A stretch of DNA of 30,928 bases from assembly GCA_002389265.1 (NCBI GenBank), contig DGOD01000228.1, positions 1-30,928 on the forward strand, read 5' to 3'. Every line of letters starts with the position of its first letter. The first letter of the stretch is position 1. Position numbers and translations under genes: made by a program. The notes below the pieces were generated by a model that saw only the letters and a list, made by a program, of their open reading frames with translations, did not search any database and was not told where the DNA came from. This stretch comes from Gammaproteobacteria bacterium UBA4475 (GTDB taxonomy: Bacteria; Pseudomonadota; Gammaproteobacteria; Pseudomonadales; Azotimanducaceae). Below, in pieces: positions 1 to 8,681 of the stretch.

Positions 1-88
1 TAGGGCTTAGCGGTAATTGTTATGTAACATCAATGTAAGTATAGTGTATTCGGTCGAATCGTTAGGACAAACGGCATATAACCGTTAG

Positions 89-349
89 TTACTCGGTGCC
101 CAGAGTGTTTTGCAGGTCTTGGGCCGCGCGCAGTTGTTCGAGGGAGACAATGGAACAGGTGGCCGATTCGCCGTCAAAGACGATCACCACCTGGCCAGAC
201 TGCAACTGAGCCCGTACTTGTGCAACTTTGCGCGCCAGGCTCACAGGCTGGTCGCCATAATCCGTTCCCTCACGGGTGACATAATCTTCGATCACCCCTT
301 GCAGGGCGTCGTCAGACAAGTCTTGCCAGGCAATGGTCAGTTGTTGCAT
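89..349 (-). CDS. yheU: YheU family (UPF0270) small protein
   Basis: An 86-residue protein of the UPF0270/YheU family, whose biochemical role is unknown as far as I recall. The family signature is plain: an N-terminal WQDLSDDAL block, then the strongly conserved REGTDYG motif near residue 27, then a KVAQVRAQLQSGQVVIVFD stretch. The reading frame stays open upstream to 520. I start at the ATG at 349 because family members are about 70-90 residues and begin just before the WQDL block, and an AAGG element lies a few bases upstream. The extra 57 upstream codons show no family similarity. It diverges from the response regulator gene at 550. Identification is firm; function is not known. Confidence 0.88.
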   Translation of the reverse strand: MQQLTIAWQDLSDDALQGVIEDYVTREGTDYGDQPVSLARKVAQVRAQLQSGQVVIVFDGESATCSIVSLEQLRAAQDLQNTLGTE

Positions 350-549
350 GCACCTTAGATCCAAGTGGTGGAAATCGGGGAAGCGGCGAGATCGCCGAGT
401 ATGTACTCCGCTAGTATGCGTGATTCGCAGTTGATGCACCATTTTTCCGCTATCGGTTTGAATGCCGCTATCGGCCATGCTGTAAACCAAGGAGGCCGGC
501 TGCAGACGCATTGCCGTCATTGCCCCCCCTCAACTAAGAGGTGTGACGT
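350..549. promoter_or_regulatory. Divergent intergenic region with repeat elements
   Basis: About 200 bases separate the divergent yheU and response regulator genes, so both promoters should lie here. Two features stand out. A 10-base direct repeat CCGCTATCGG sits at 447-456 and 465-474, an 18-base period. An inverted repeat CGGCGA-GA-TCGCCG sits at 384-397. An AAGAGGTG ribosome binding site lies just before the ATG at 550. I could not pick convincing -35/-10 boxes. Operator function for the repeats is inference. Confidence 0.4.
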
Positions 550-1260
550 ATGGTAGAACAAATCCCTGGCCTGCTTGTGATCGAAGATGAACCCATTACC
601 CGCGCGCAACTGGTGGCTCACTTCGAGCACGAAGGCTATCGGGTCTTCGCGCGGGCCGACGCCGAAGGTATCGAACAATTGATCGTTACCCACCAAGTGG
701 ACATCTGCCTGCTGGATATCAATTTACCGGGCAGGGATGGCCTCACTGTCACTCGAGAATTACGCGGTCACAGTGACGTGGGCATTATTCTCGTGACCAG
801 CAAGGACGAGCAAATTGACCGAATCATCGGTTTGGAAAGTGGCGCTGACGACTATGTATCCAAGCCCTTTGACGCCCGCGAATTACTTTCCCGGGTCAAA
901 GGGCTTTTGCGCCGGGTCAGAATTCAGGCTCGACAAAAAGCTAAAGGTGTCACCCGACACTTCTCTGATTGGTCTCTCAACACAAACAAGCGCGAACTTA
1001 AGGCACCGAACGGCCACTGCCTGACACTGTCGACCGGTGAGTTTAATTTATTGCTGGCTCTCATCGATCAGGCAGGCGAGGCTCTGACCCGCGACGAGCT
1101 AATGAATAAGATTCGCAACCGAGAATGGTATCCCGACGATCGTTATATCGATGTCTTGGTCGGCCAGGTACGCCGCAAATTTCGCCAGCACAGCCCCGAT
1201 CAAACCTTTATTAGCACTATTCATGGCAAGGGCTACCTGTTTTCGTCGACAGTATCCTAG
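550..1260 (+). CDS. OmpR/TorR-type response regulator
   Basis: A 236-residue two-component response regulator. The receiver domain fills residues 1-120: acidic pair E12/D13, phospho-acceptor D56 in DICLLDINLP, T83 in the LVTSK strand and K105 in SKPFD. An OmpR/PhoB winged-helix DNA-binding domain follows from about residue 130 to the end (LTLSTGEFNLLLAL, then YIDVLVGQVRRKF and a terminal HGKGYLF hairpin). The receiver wording (LLDINLPGRDGLTVTREL, GLESGADDYVSKPF) is closest to the TorR/ArcA branch. An AAGAGGTG ribosome binding site supports the start. The next gene begins 9 bases downstream and encodes REC and HPt modules, so the two are probably cotranscribed parts of one phosphorelay. The cognate kinase is not in the window, so I assign no gene symbol. 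Confidence 0.9.
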   Translation: MVEQIPGLLVIEDEPITRAQLVAHFEHEGYRVFARADAEGIEQLIVTHQVDICLLDINLPGRDGLTVTRELRGHSDVGIILVTSKDEQIDRIIGLESGADDYVSKPFDARELLSRVKGLLRRVRIQARQKAKGVTRHFSDWSLNTNKRELKAPNGHCLTLSTGEFNLLLALIDQAGEALTRDELMNKIRNREWYPDDRYIDVLVGQVRRKFRQHSPDQTFISTIHGKGYLFSSTVS

Positions 1261-1269
1261 GCCATAGCC

Positions 1270-2691
1270 ATGCTCTCACTTCCAGGATTTCCTAACCTGA
1301 GCTTGCTTCAACGTAATCTCGAGATCTTGGGTTACCGTTCCGTGCGCAGCAAGGATGGCACCTGGGTCAGTATTTACCGGCTAAGACCCGATTCAAAATC
1401 AATGGTTCGACTGGCAGCATATCAACAAACGTCTAAGCCACTGCCCGTTCGGCCCTCGTCGCCACATCTGAGCCCTGCGGTTAGCGCGAGACTGGATCAA
1501 TTTCGGAACGAAGCTGGCAAGAGCGTGATTGATCAACAGACTTTTAAGTCGCCGGACATCACCAAGGATCTGGACACGCTGTTTTCACTCAACACCGACC
1601 CGCAGGGCATGGCGCTGGGGTTACTCAGCACACCAGATAGCCCACACTATGTAGGCGATACCGTTATCATCGCGCAGATATTGACGATCCTGATCAATAG
1701 TGTCGTCAAATTCAACGAACCCACTGACCTGGGCGTGACGACCAAAGCAGAGACGGTATTTGGCTCGTTGACTCATCCGCGCTTGCCCATAACCGACACT
1801 GACTGCGGCACCAGGTTGTTAGGTCGACCCCAGACTGTCGAGTCGTCAGACCCCGGATCAAGCGGACATCAGCAAGGCGACGCCGAACCCCGATGGCGCC
1901 ACTTGGCAGGCATAAAGATCCTGCTGGTCGAAGACAGTAAATTCAGCCAGGTACTAAGCCAAGAAATATTGTCGTCGCTGGGACTCATTGTCACGGTTGC
2001 TGACCATGGCCGCGCCGCACTGCAACAGCTAGCGCATGGCGCATTCGACGTGATCTTGATGGATCTACAAATGCCCGTCATGAATGGCCACGAAACGATC
2101 AAGGCCTTGCGCGCCGACCAGCGATATAGGGACATGCAGGTTATCGCCTTATCAGCAGGCACGCTAGGCAATGAGGCCGATCAGGCGCTCGCCGAAAGCT
2201 TCGACCAGTATGTGGCTAAACCAATCGATTTTGACCGTCTACTCACCCTGATCTCTAATCTCGTGGGGCCAACCCGGTCAGCGGGCTCAACGGTTGATAT
2301 TCATCAGGAACCTGCAGACACTGTGGCGCAGATCCAGTCCGTGCGTGACATTGATTTTGCTGTCGCACTGCAGCACCATAATGGCGATCAGGCCCTGCTG
2401 AATCGGCTGCTCGTGGAGTTCGAGCGACTCTATGCTGATGCTGACCAACAATTGCTGGCCCTGACCAGGGCCAACGATGGCGTCTCAGCCGAACGTCTGG
2501 CGCATAATATTAAGGGAGTTGCTGGCAGTTTTGGCGCCCATCAGCTGATGGCCTGTGCTCAGCACATCGAGCAGCAGCTGCTGTGCAACGGAGAATTGCA
2601 CGCCGGCCTGCAGGCCTTTACGTTCGCGCTGACAAACTTCAACCAAGCCAGCCAGCGCTACCGCTTAGTCGCTACAGATTCATCACATTGA
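1270..2691 (+). CDS. REC-HPt phosphorelay protein with relic histidine kinase segment
   Basis: A 473-residue protein resembling the back half of a hybrid kinase such as TorS. Residues 215-332 are a receiver domain: E221/D222, phospho-acceptor D265 in [11 protein letters not shown]295 and K317 in YVAKP. Residues 360-465 are an HPt domain with phospho-acceptor H412 in AHNIKG. Upstream, residues 92-160 follow the start of a HATPase_c domain, with a YVGD turn, a Q-I-L motif and an LINSVVKF block equivalent to the N-box. The H-box, G1 (DxGxG) and G2 (GxGL) motifs are absent. The protein therefore cannot be an active kinase. It probably relays phosphate between an unknown kinase and a response regulator such as the one just upstream. 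The first 90 residues are not recognised. The 3' end overlaps the convergent ttcA by 20 bases. Confidence 0.82.
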   Translation: MLSLPGFPNLSLLQRNLEILGYRSVRSKDGTWVSIYRLRPDSKSMVRLAAYQQTSKPLPVRPSSPHLSPAVSARLDQFRNEAGKSVIDQQTFKSPDITKDLDTLFSLNTDPQGMALGLLSTPDSPHYVGDTVIIAQILTILINSVVKFNEPTDLGVTTKAETVFGSLTHPRLPITDTDCGTRLLGRPQTVESSDPGSSGHQQGDAEPRWRHLAGIKILLVEDSKFSQVLSQEILSSLGLIVTVADHGRAALQQLAHGAFDVILMDLQMPVMNGHETIKALRADQRYRDMQVIALSAGTLGNEADQALAESFDQYVAKPIDFDRLLTLISNLVGPTRSAGSTVDIHQEPADTVAQIQSVRDIDFAVALQHHNGDQALLNRLLVEFERLYADADQQLLALTRANDGVSAERLAHNIKGVAGSFGAHQLMACAQHIEQQLLCNGELHAGLQAFTFALTNFNQASQRYRLVATDSSH

Positions 2692-3499
2692 CGTATTGAA
2701 CTGGGTCTGTGGGCTCTTGCGCCAGGGATTGGAAGTCAAACAACTTGGCGTCCAGCATATGCGACGGGACGATATCAGACATACCGCGGAAGATAGAATC
2801 GAGTCGACCAGGATGTTGTTTCTCCCAGCCCTGCAACATCTCCTTGATGACCTGGCGCTGCAGATTGTCCTGGGAACCACACAAATTACAGGGAATGATC
2901 GGCATCTTCGCCAGCATGGCATAGCGCTCGATGTCTTTTTCTTTACAGTAAGCCAGCGGGCGAATCACGATATTTTCTTTATCATCGCTCAGCAGCTTGG
3001 CCGGCATGGTTTTCATCTTGCCGCCGTAAAACAAATTGAGGAACAAGGTGCCGAGCATGTCGTCACGATGATGCCCCAGGGCGATTTTGGTAAAACCATT
3101 TTGCTTGGCATACTTATACAGAATGCCGCGTCGAAAGCGCGAGCACCAACCACAATAGGTTTTGCCCGCCGGGACCATCTCCTTGACCAGGGAATAGGTG
3201 TCTTCTTCGAGTATCTTGTAATCGACGCCCAGCGAAGTGAAATATTCTGGCAGCACATGCTCGGGAAAGTCTGGCTGTTTTTGGTCAAGATTGACCGCCA
3301 CTAACTCAAAATTGATCGGCGCATGGCGCTGCAGGCTCATCAATATATCAAGCATCGTCAGGGAGTCCTTTCCACCCGAGATGCAGACCATGACCTTGTC
3401 GCCCTCCTCGATCATGTTAAAGTCTTCGATCGCTCGACCTGTGTCACGCCGCAGGCGTTTATGCAGTTTATTCTTGTCGTAAATCGTTTTCTGGTTCAT
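2672..3499 (-). CDS. ttcA: tRNA 2-thiocytidine(32) synthetase TtcA
   Basis: TtcA thiolates cytidine 32 in a subset of tRNAs. It activates the base with ATP and uses a [4Fe-4S] cluster to handle sulfur. The 275-residue protein has the PP-loop SGGKDS at residues 41-46, a CGWC pair (C116, C119) followed by RFRRG, the GHHRDD motif near 142-147, and a second Cys pair in CNLCGSQDN (C204, C207). Length and motif order match the family. The ATG at 3499 gives the usual N-terminus. It diverges from the polysaccharide deacetylase gene with about 110 bases between, and its last 20 bases overlap the end of the REC-HPt gene on the other strand. Confidence 0.96.
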   Translation of the reverse strand: MNQKTIYDKNKLHKRLRRDTGRAIEDFNMIEEGDKVMVCISGGKDSLTMLDILMSLQRHAPINFELVAVNLDQKQPDFPEHVLPEYFTSLGVDYKILEEDTYSLVKEMVPAGKTYCGWCSRFRRGILYKYAKQNGFTKIALGHHRDDMLGTLFLNLFYGGKMKTMPAKLLSDDKENIVIRPLAYCKEKDIERYAMLAKMPIIPCNLCGSQDNLQRQVIKEMLQGWEKQHPGRLDSIFRGMSDIVPSHMLDAKLFDFQSLAQEPTDPVQYVNVMNL

Positions 3500-3612
3500 A
3501 TCTGTACTTTCATGGTGGCCAAGACCGACCCGACAATTTTACACTAATAGACGCTACTCGCCAGTCACGAGTCTCTCATCACCATTCAACTGAAGCCGAA
3601 TGAGCCCTGAGC

Positions 3613-4764
3613 ATGACGATTAAAATTCGATTTCCGATTGTGCTGCTACTTTTGATTGTCAGCTTCAATCAAACTGCACTAGCCGGCCAGCCTGGTGGGG
3701 TAATCCTGCAGTATCACCATATCGGCACCTCGACCCCTGCGATCACGAGTATCGAGCCGGCCCAGTTTAAACGCCATATGAACTATATTGCCCAGCAAGG
3801 CTACTCGGTGTGGGCACTGGAGCGCCTGGTAGCAGCCCTGATTTCAGGTCAGCCGCTACCTGAGAACGTCGTCAGCATCACCTTTGACGATGCTTATCCA
3901 AGTATTTACCATCATGGGTTTCCCATCCTGAAGGCAAACGGCTGGCCGTTCAGCATCTTTGTCTCAACCGCTTACATTCGCCAACAAGGCGACGACTCGA
4001 GCTTCAGTGGCGATGTTATCGTCGAAGGCGGCAATACTGACGACTTAGCAGACAGCCAAATAGCCAACGACTCGCAATATCTGTCATGGTCACAGTTGCG
4101 CGAAATGCGCCAGGCTGGCGCCAGCATTCTCAATCACACTCACTCACACCCTCATCTGCTGCGGCGCCTCAGCGGCGAGACGAGGGCTGACTGGGAAGCC
4201 CGAATCCGCTATCAGATCAACCGAGCCCAGCAGCTTTTAACCGAGCATCTCGGACCCACGCCGAAACTATTGGCTTACCCCTATGGCGAATATGACAAGA
4301 CTGTGGCAAGAATCGCCACCGAACTGGGCTACGTCGGCATCGGTCAACATAGCGGCGCGGCGAGCCAACACGACGACCTAAGCGCCTTACCCCGTTACCC
4401 GTTATCGGGCATCTACAGTGATATGGAAGGCTTGCAGCTCAAGCTCAACACCTGGCCTTTACCCTTAATCGCTAACGGCCGAGATCCTCTGCTTCATCCG
4501 GCAGAGAATCCACCGATTCTAGATCTGCAATTCAGCGATTCCAACCTGCCCCTCGAAAAACTCGTCTGTTATGGACCAAACGGACCGACGAAGCTGACCC
4601 AATTGGGGCCGCAACACTACCAAGCTCAATCAGAGACTCCGCTGAACGTCGGTCGATCACGTTACAACTGCACGCTACCGGTACCTGGATCGAGTCGCTT
4701 TTACTGGTTCTCGCAACTCTGGATCCTGCGCCATCCGGACGGCAGCTGGTATGCGGAAGATTAA
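3613..4764 (+). CDS. Secreted polysaccharide deacetylase (NodB family)
   Basis: A 383-residue exported carbohydrate esterase family 4 protein. Residues 1-24 form a signal peptide (basic start, hydrophobic run, then TALAG). The NodB domain spans roughly residues 28-280. It shows motif 1 SITFDDAYPSIY (catalytic/metal D92, D93), motif 2 HSHPH (H177-H181, metal ligands) and motif 3 YPYGEYD near residue 228. The final 100 residues form an unrecognised, probably beta-rich C-terminal extension ending HPDGSWYAED. Family members remove N-acetyl groups from polysaccharides such as poly-N-acetylglucosamine or peptidoglycan; the substrate here cannot be read from sequence. No glycosyltransferase or export genes lie beside it, so an exopolysaccharide operon is not supported. 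Its stop codon overlaps the stop of the convergent permease gene. Confidence 0.85.
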   Translation: MTIKIRFPIVLLLLIVSFNQTALAGQPGGVILQYHHIGTSTPAITSIEPAQFKRHMNYIAQQGYSVWALERLVAALISGQPLPENVVSITFDDAYPSIYHHGFPILKANGWPFSIFVSTAYIRQQGDDSSFSGDVIVEGGNTDDLADSQIANDSQYLSWSQLREMRQAGASILNHTHSHPHLLRRLSGETRADWEARIRYQINRAQQLLTEHLGPTPKLLAYPYGEYDKTVARIATELGYVGIGQHSGAASQHDDLSALPRYPLSGIYSDMEGLQLKLNTWPLPLIANGRDPLLHPAENPPILDLQFSDSNLPLEKLVCYGPNGPTKLTQLGPQHYQAQSETPLNVGRSRYNCTLPVPGSSRFYWFSQLWILRHPDGSWYAED

Positions 4765-7274
4765 GTTAACTCTCGCAAGACAATCGTTGGTGATATTTTA
4801 ACCACCTTGCGGGTCGCCAGGGTGCCAATGCTACCAATCAATACCACTCCCACGGCGGGACCCAGCAACCAGAGCGACGGGTTGAGCTGGTATTCTAGCT
4901 CGAACACTTGGGTTTCCAGAGCAAAGACCGTCACCTCGGCCCCGACAGTGGCCAAGACACCCGCGAACAACCCTAACATGCAGAACTCGATCACGAGACT
5001 CCCCATCACCAACCGCTGGCTGGCGCCCAGCGTCCGCAATATCGCGTGTTGCTTAAAGCGCTCGTCCATACTGGCCTGAATACTGGCCAGCAGCACCATG
5101 CCCCCGGCCACCATAATCAACGCCAGCACTAACTCGATGGCCAATGTCACCTGACTGATAATCAGCTGGATCTGCTCGATAATGGCGTCCACCTCGATGA
5201 CCGTCATCGTCGGATACGCCCGAATCAGGGTGTTCAAAAATAGCTTCTGTTGAGCACCCAAATGAAAACTGGTCAGGAACGTCGATGGAAAATCAGCCAA
5301 TGCACCGGGTGAGAAGATGATGTAGAAATTCGGCTGTAAATTGTCCCAGGCAACGGTGCGAATGCTGGCGACCCGAGTCGCCAGAGGTCGACCCTGGATA
5401 TTAAACACCAGCGTATCGCCAACCTTCAGATCGTTGGCGAGGGCCAGGTCTTGTTCTAGGGATACTAAGGGTTCGCCAGTGTAGTTTGTCGACCACCAGG
5501 CGCCCTCTACTATCTCGTTATCGTCTGGCAAGTCGGCGGCCCAGGTCAGGTTGCGACCCGAGGTCGTATTCGGCCCACGATCCCTAGACGGCTCTTGCTG
5601 CCGGTTCTCTCGGTCCGTGTCATATTGCTTTGCCGGGACACCATTGACCAGGCTGATACGGCCTCGGATCATGGGGTACAGCGGCTGAGCAACGATATCA
5701 TTGGCCACCAGCAGATTTCTGATGGGCTCAACATCCTGAGGCGATATATTGAGGGCGAAGTGATTCGGCGCGTCCGCTGGTATCTGCGCTCGCCATTCAT
5801 CGATCAAGGCGGTGCGCACCAGAAATAGGATCAGCAATAGCATAATGGCCAAGCCGAATACCAGGATCTGCAGCGTGTTCTCCTGACCTCGACGCTGCAT
5901 GCCCGCCAGCGCTAGGCGCCAGGCACTACCCGCCTGCATCCCCAAGACTCGGCCTGAGCGTAGCAGACCATAGGCCAGCACACTCAACACTAGAACGGCC
6001 ACGACACCACCAGAAAAGATCATGGCCGTTAGCCACAGGTCTTGGCTATACCACCACATCAAACCGATGGTGCCGAGCAACGCCGCAACATAGCTCAAGC
6101 GATTGTTCAGGGTCGCAGGGACGAGATCCCGACGAATGACCCGCACGGGCTCTGTAGAACGCAGCTTCAACAACGGCGGCAGAGCAAAACTGAGCAGGCA
6201 GACGAACCCCGTCACCATCCCCAGCCAGATCGGCCGCCAGCCTGGACTTGGCAATTCGATGGGTATAAAGGGCGCCAGGATGCTGGCGATGCCGGTTTGG
6301 GCAAGATAACCAACGACACTGCCCAACAGCGTGGAGCACAGGCCCACCACCAGGAAAATCATCAGAAACAGACTATCGATGCTCGACGGGCTGGCCCCCA
6401 GCGTCTTCATAATCGCGACGTGATCGTAATGACGTAATGAATAGCGCTGCGCCGCCAGGGCAATCGCGACCCCGGCCAACAACACGCCTAGTAAACCGCC
6501 CAGGAGCAAAAAGCGCTCACCCCGCTGCAAGGCATTACCGATTCGCTCGGTACCATCCTTGACGCCGAACAGTCGAGCATCTTCGTCCAACTGCGGCTTT
6601 ACCCAGGTTGAAAACTCTGCCAGCGCCTCACGCTCGCCGGCAAACAGGTAGCGGTACGTGAGGCGACTGCCGGGTTGAACGACGGCAGTGGAGGCCACAT
6701 CCTGCATGTTCATCAACACCCGTGGTCCGGCGCTGTTGAAGCCTCCGCCACGGTCAGGTTCCTTGATCAAGACTTGACTGACGTTAAGATTGGCAATGCC
6801 CACCTCGAGTTGATCCCCCGGCGCTAAACCCAGCGCGGGTAACAATCGACTCTCGAGCCAGACCTCACCCGGCGCAGGACCCTGGGTCGCGACTCGGCCT
6901 CGAACAAAAGGCTGGTCGGCGACGATCAGCTTGCCCCGCAATGGATAGGTCGGGTTGACGGCCTTAACTGAGGCAAACTGGGCTCGGTCAGCCGCAAACA
7001 CCATAGACAGAAAATCCAGGGTCTCGGCTCGCTGCAGACCAATCTGCTCGGCCCGGTTCAAAATCAGTGGCGAAATCGGCGCACTGCTGGATATCACGAG
7101 ATCTGCCGCCAGGAAGCTCGCCGACTCTCGCACCAAGGCCTGTTGCAGACGATCGACAAACAGCGTAATCGTAGTCACAGTGCTGACCGCCACGATGAGA
7201 GACGCCAGCAGCAGGGTCAGTTCACCGGAACGCCAGTCTCGCCAAAGTAATTTCCATGCCAGCACCGGGTTCAT
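4761..7274 (-). CDS. ybbP: ABC transporter permease, YbbP/FtsX-like
   Basis: An 837-residue membrane protein of the YbbP type, a double-FtsX permease with about ten predicted membrane segments. The first lies near residues 19-40, followed by a large periplasmic MacB-like domain to about residue 250. A cluster of helices spans roughly 255-490, then a second periplasmic domain, and three helices (about 713-735, 760-785, 798-820) carry the C-terminal FtsX domain. ATG(A) overlaps the end of the ATPase gene by 4 bases, so the two are translationally coupled and should form one transporter. The family is thought to move lipophilic or envelope substrates, but the cargo is not established. The ybbA-ybbP pair diverging from tesA is the same arrangement as in E. 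coli. Confidence 0.9.
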   Translation of the reverse strand: MNPVLAWKLLWRDWRSGELTLLLASLIVAVSTVTTITLFVDRLQQALVRESASFLAADLVISSSAPISPLILNRAEQIGLQRAETLDFLSMVFAADRAQFASVKAVNPTYPLRGKLIVADQPFVRGRVATQGPAPGEVWLESRLLPALGLAPGDQLEVGIANLNVSQVLIKEPDRGGGFNSAGPRVLMNMQDVASTAVVQPGSRLTYRYLFAGEREALAEFSTWVKPQLDEDARLFGVKDGTERIGNALQRGERFLLLGGLLGVLLAGVAIALAAQRYSLRHYDHVAIMKTLGASPSSIDSLFLMIFLVVGLCSTLLGSVVGYLAQTGIASILAPFIPIELPSPGWRPIWLGMVTGFVCLLSFALPPLLKLRSTEPVRVIRRDLVPATLNNRLSYVAALLGTIGLMWWYSQDLWLTAMIFSGGVVAVLVLSVLAYGLLRSGRVLGMQAGSAWRLALAGMQRRGQENTLQILVFGLAIMLLLILFLVRTALIDEWRAQIPADAPNHFALNISPQDVEPIRNLLVANDIVAQPLYPMIRGRISLVNGVPAKQYDTDRENRQQEPSRDRGPNTTSGRNLTWAADLPDDNEIVEGAWWSTNYTGEPLVSLEQDLALANDLKVGDTLVFNIQGRPLATRVASIRTVAWDNLQPNFYIIFSPGALADFPSTFLTSFHLGAQQKLFLNTLIRAYPTMTVIEVDAIIEQIQLIISQVTLAIELVLALIMVAGGMVLLASIQASMDERFKQHAILRTLGASQRLVMGSLVIEFCMLGLFAGVLATVGAEVTVFALETQVFELEYQLNPSLWLLGPAVGVVLIGSIGTLATRKVVKISPTIVLRELT

Positions 7275-7966
7275 CTGGCCACTTCCTGTTGAGCGGCCGT
7301 CGCATCAGGCAGCACCAATTCACCGGCGGCAATCTGGACGACGCGATCGCAGCGATCAGCCAAGCGCAGATCATGGGTAACTAGGACCAACGTCGTGCCA
7401 AACTCCTCGTTGAGGGCAAAAATCAGATCAATAATCGTCGCGCCAGTGGCCGAATCCAGATTGCCCGTGGGCTCATCGGCAAACAATATCTCTGCCGAGG
7501 AGGCGAACGCGCGGGCAATCGCCACTCGCTGCTGTTCGCCACCGGACAGCTGACGGGGGTAGTGGTGGGTGCGATGTTCCAAGCCAACCCGACGAAGCAG
7601 TTCTCTGCCCTTAATTTCAGCTTCGGGATCGCGCTTGAGTTCGGCTGGCAACATGACATTCTCAATCGCTGTCAAACTGCCCAGCAACTGAAAGGTCTGG
7701 AATACGAAACCTACCATGCGGCCGCGCATCAGGGCGCGCTGTTCTTCATCGAAGGCTGTGATTTCCTCGTCGCCGAGGAAGATCTGGCCAACGCTCGGCG
7801 TATCCAGGCCCGCCAGCAGGCTTAACAAGGTGGTTTTACCGGAACCTGAAGCACCGACAATCGCCACGGATTCGGAGCGCTTGATTTCGAGGTTAATCCC
7901 TTTCAAGATAGTCAGCTGCCCCTCTGAGGTGCCCACTGTTTTGCCGAGGCCTACCGTTTTGATCAT
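7271..7966 (-). CDS. ybbA: ABC transporter ATP-binding protein YbbA
   Basis: ATPase partner of the adjacent YbbP permease, in the LolD/MacB-like subfamily. Using the ATG at 7966 the protein has 231 residues: Walker A GASGSGKTT at 38-46, Q-loop Q90, signature LSGGEQQ at 140-146, Walker B ILFADE at 160-165, D-loop and switch H198. The frame stays open to 8044, but those 26 extra codons have no family counterpart and would overlap the divergent tesA. The start at 7966 gives the usual family length and leaves room for promoters. Its stop overlaps the ybbP start by 4 bases. ATP hydrolysis presumably drives conformational work in YbbP; the transported substrate is unknown. Confidence 0.92.
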   Translation of the reverse strand: MIKTVGLGKTVGTSEGQLTILKGINLEIKRSESVAIVGASGSGKTTLLSLLAGLDTPSVGQIFLGDEEITAFDEEQRALMRGRMVGFVFQTFQLLGSLTAIENVMLPAELKRDPEAEIKGRELLRRVGLEHRTHHYPRQLSGGEQQRVAIARAFASSAEILFADEPTGNLDSATGATIIDLIFALNEEFGTTLVLVTHDLRLADRCDRVVQIAAGELVLPDATAAQQEVAR

Positions 7967-8042
7967 TACTCTTGATGCCGTCGCCACACTCTTCTCCCTG
8001 ATAAAAACCTGTTTGTTAAAAACCCGCTTATCACGGACTGTC

Positions 8043-8681
8043 ATGCTGCAAGCATCGATCCTGCTGTTTAGCCCGCTGGGTTATACGCAACAAAGCACCC
8101 TATTGGTTTACGGTGACAGCATCAGCGCAGCCTATGGCATGGATCAGGAGCAAGGCTGGGTTCACTTGCTGGCTCGCCAGCTCGAGGCCACCGCGGCTGA
8201 CTACAACGTGGTCAACGCCAGCGTCAGCGGCGAAACCACCGGCGGCGGGCTTGTCAGGTTACCGAAAACCCTAGAAATTCACCAACCGGATATCGTCATT
8301 ATTGAGCTCGGTGGCAATGACGGCCTACGCGGCTACCCCATCGACAACATCAAAACCAATATCGAACAGATGATCAGCCTCGCCCAAGCCAACGGCGCCA
8401 AAGTGTTACTGATCGGTATGGTGCTGCCGCCCAACTACGGCCAACGCTACACCCGTGCCTTTGAGGCTCTATTTGAGGAAACTGCCGAGCGCTTCAATAT
8501 CGCGCTGGTGCCCTTCCTGCTGAATGGCGTCGCCACCGCTGAGAGCCTGATGCAACGGGATGGTATTCATCCCAAGCCTGAAGCCCAGCAAATGATGCTG
8601 GAAGACATTTTCTCGCACCTGGCACCCTTGCTTGCGCCCGTCACAACGAATCTGCCTGACGTCGCCAGGAAGGCTGATTAA
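8043..8681 (+). CDS. tesA: SGNH esterase, TesA-like thioesterase I/lysophospholipase L1
   Basis: A periplasmic multifunctional esterase that cleaves acyl-thioesters and lysophospholipids. Counting from the ATG at 8043 (212 residues), all four SGNH blocks are present: nucleophile S26 in VYGDSIS, G63 in SVSGET, N92 in ELGGND, and D173/H176 in RDGIHP. Residues 1-16 form a hydrophobic signal peptide that lacks a positively charged n-region. A TTG at 8013, in frame, would add LLKTRLSRTV and make a better signal peptide, so the true start is uncertain. The frame also continues open into ybbA, but that part is antisense to the ATPase. It diverges from ybbA, and its last 41 bases overlap the convergent metallopeptidase gene. 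Confidence 0.92.
   Translation: MLQASILLFSPLGYTQQSTLLVYGDSISAAYGMDQEQGWVHLLARQLEATAADYNVVNASVSGETTGGGLVRLPKTLEIHQPDIVIIELGGNDGLRGYPIDNIKTNIEQMISLAQANGAKVLLIGMVLPPNYGQRYTRAFEALFEETAERFNIALVPFLLNGVATAESLMQRDGIHPKPEAQQMMLEDIFSHLAPLLAPVTTNLPDVARKAD

Noticed and set aside
70..86. Hairpin AACGG/CCGTT after yheU as a terminator
   Set aside because: Only five base pairs and no T run on the yheU strand; too weak to annotate.
2696..3304. 202-codon plus strand open frame
   Set aside because: It is antisense to the unambiguous ttcA gene, has no recognisable motif, and is explained by the codon composition of the real gene.
3613..4764. Poly-N-acetylglucosamine (pga) operon member
   Set aside because: Only the deacetylase domain is present; no PgaA/C/D-like genes are in the neighbourhood.
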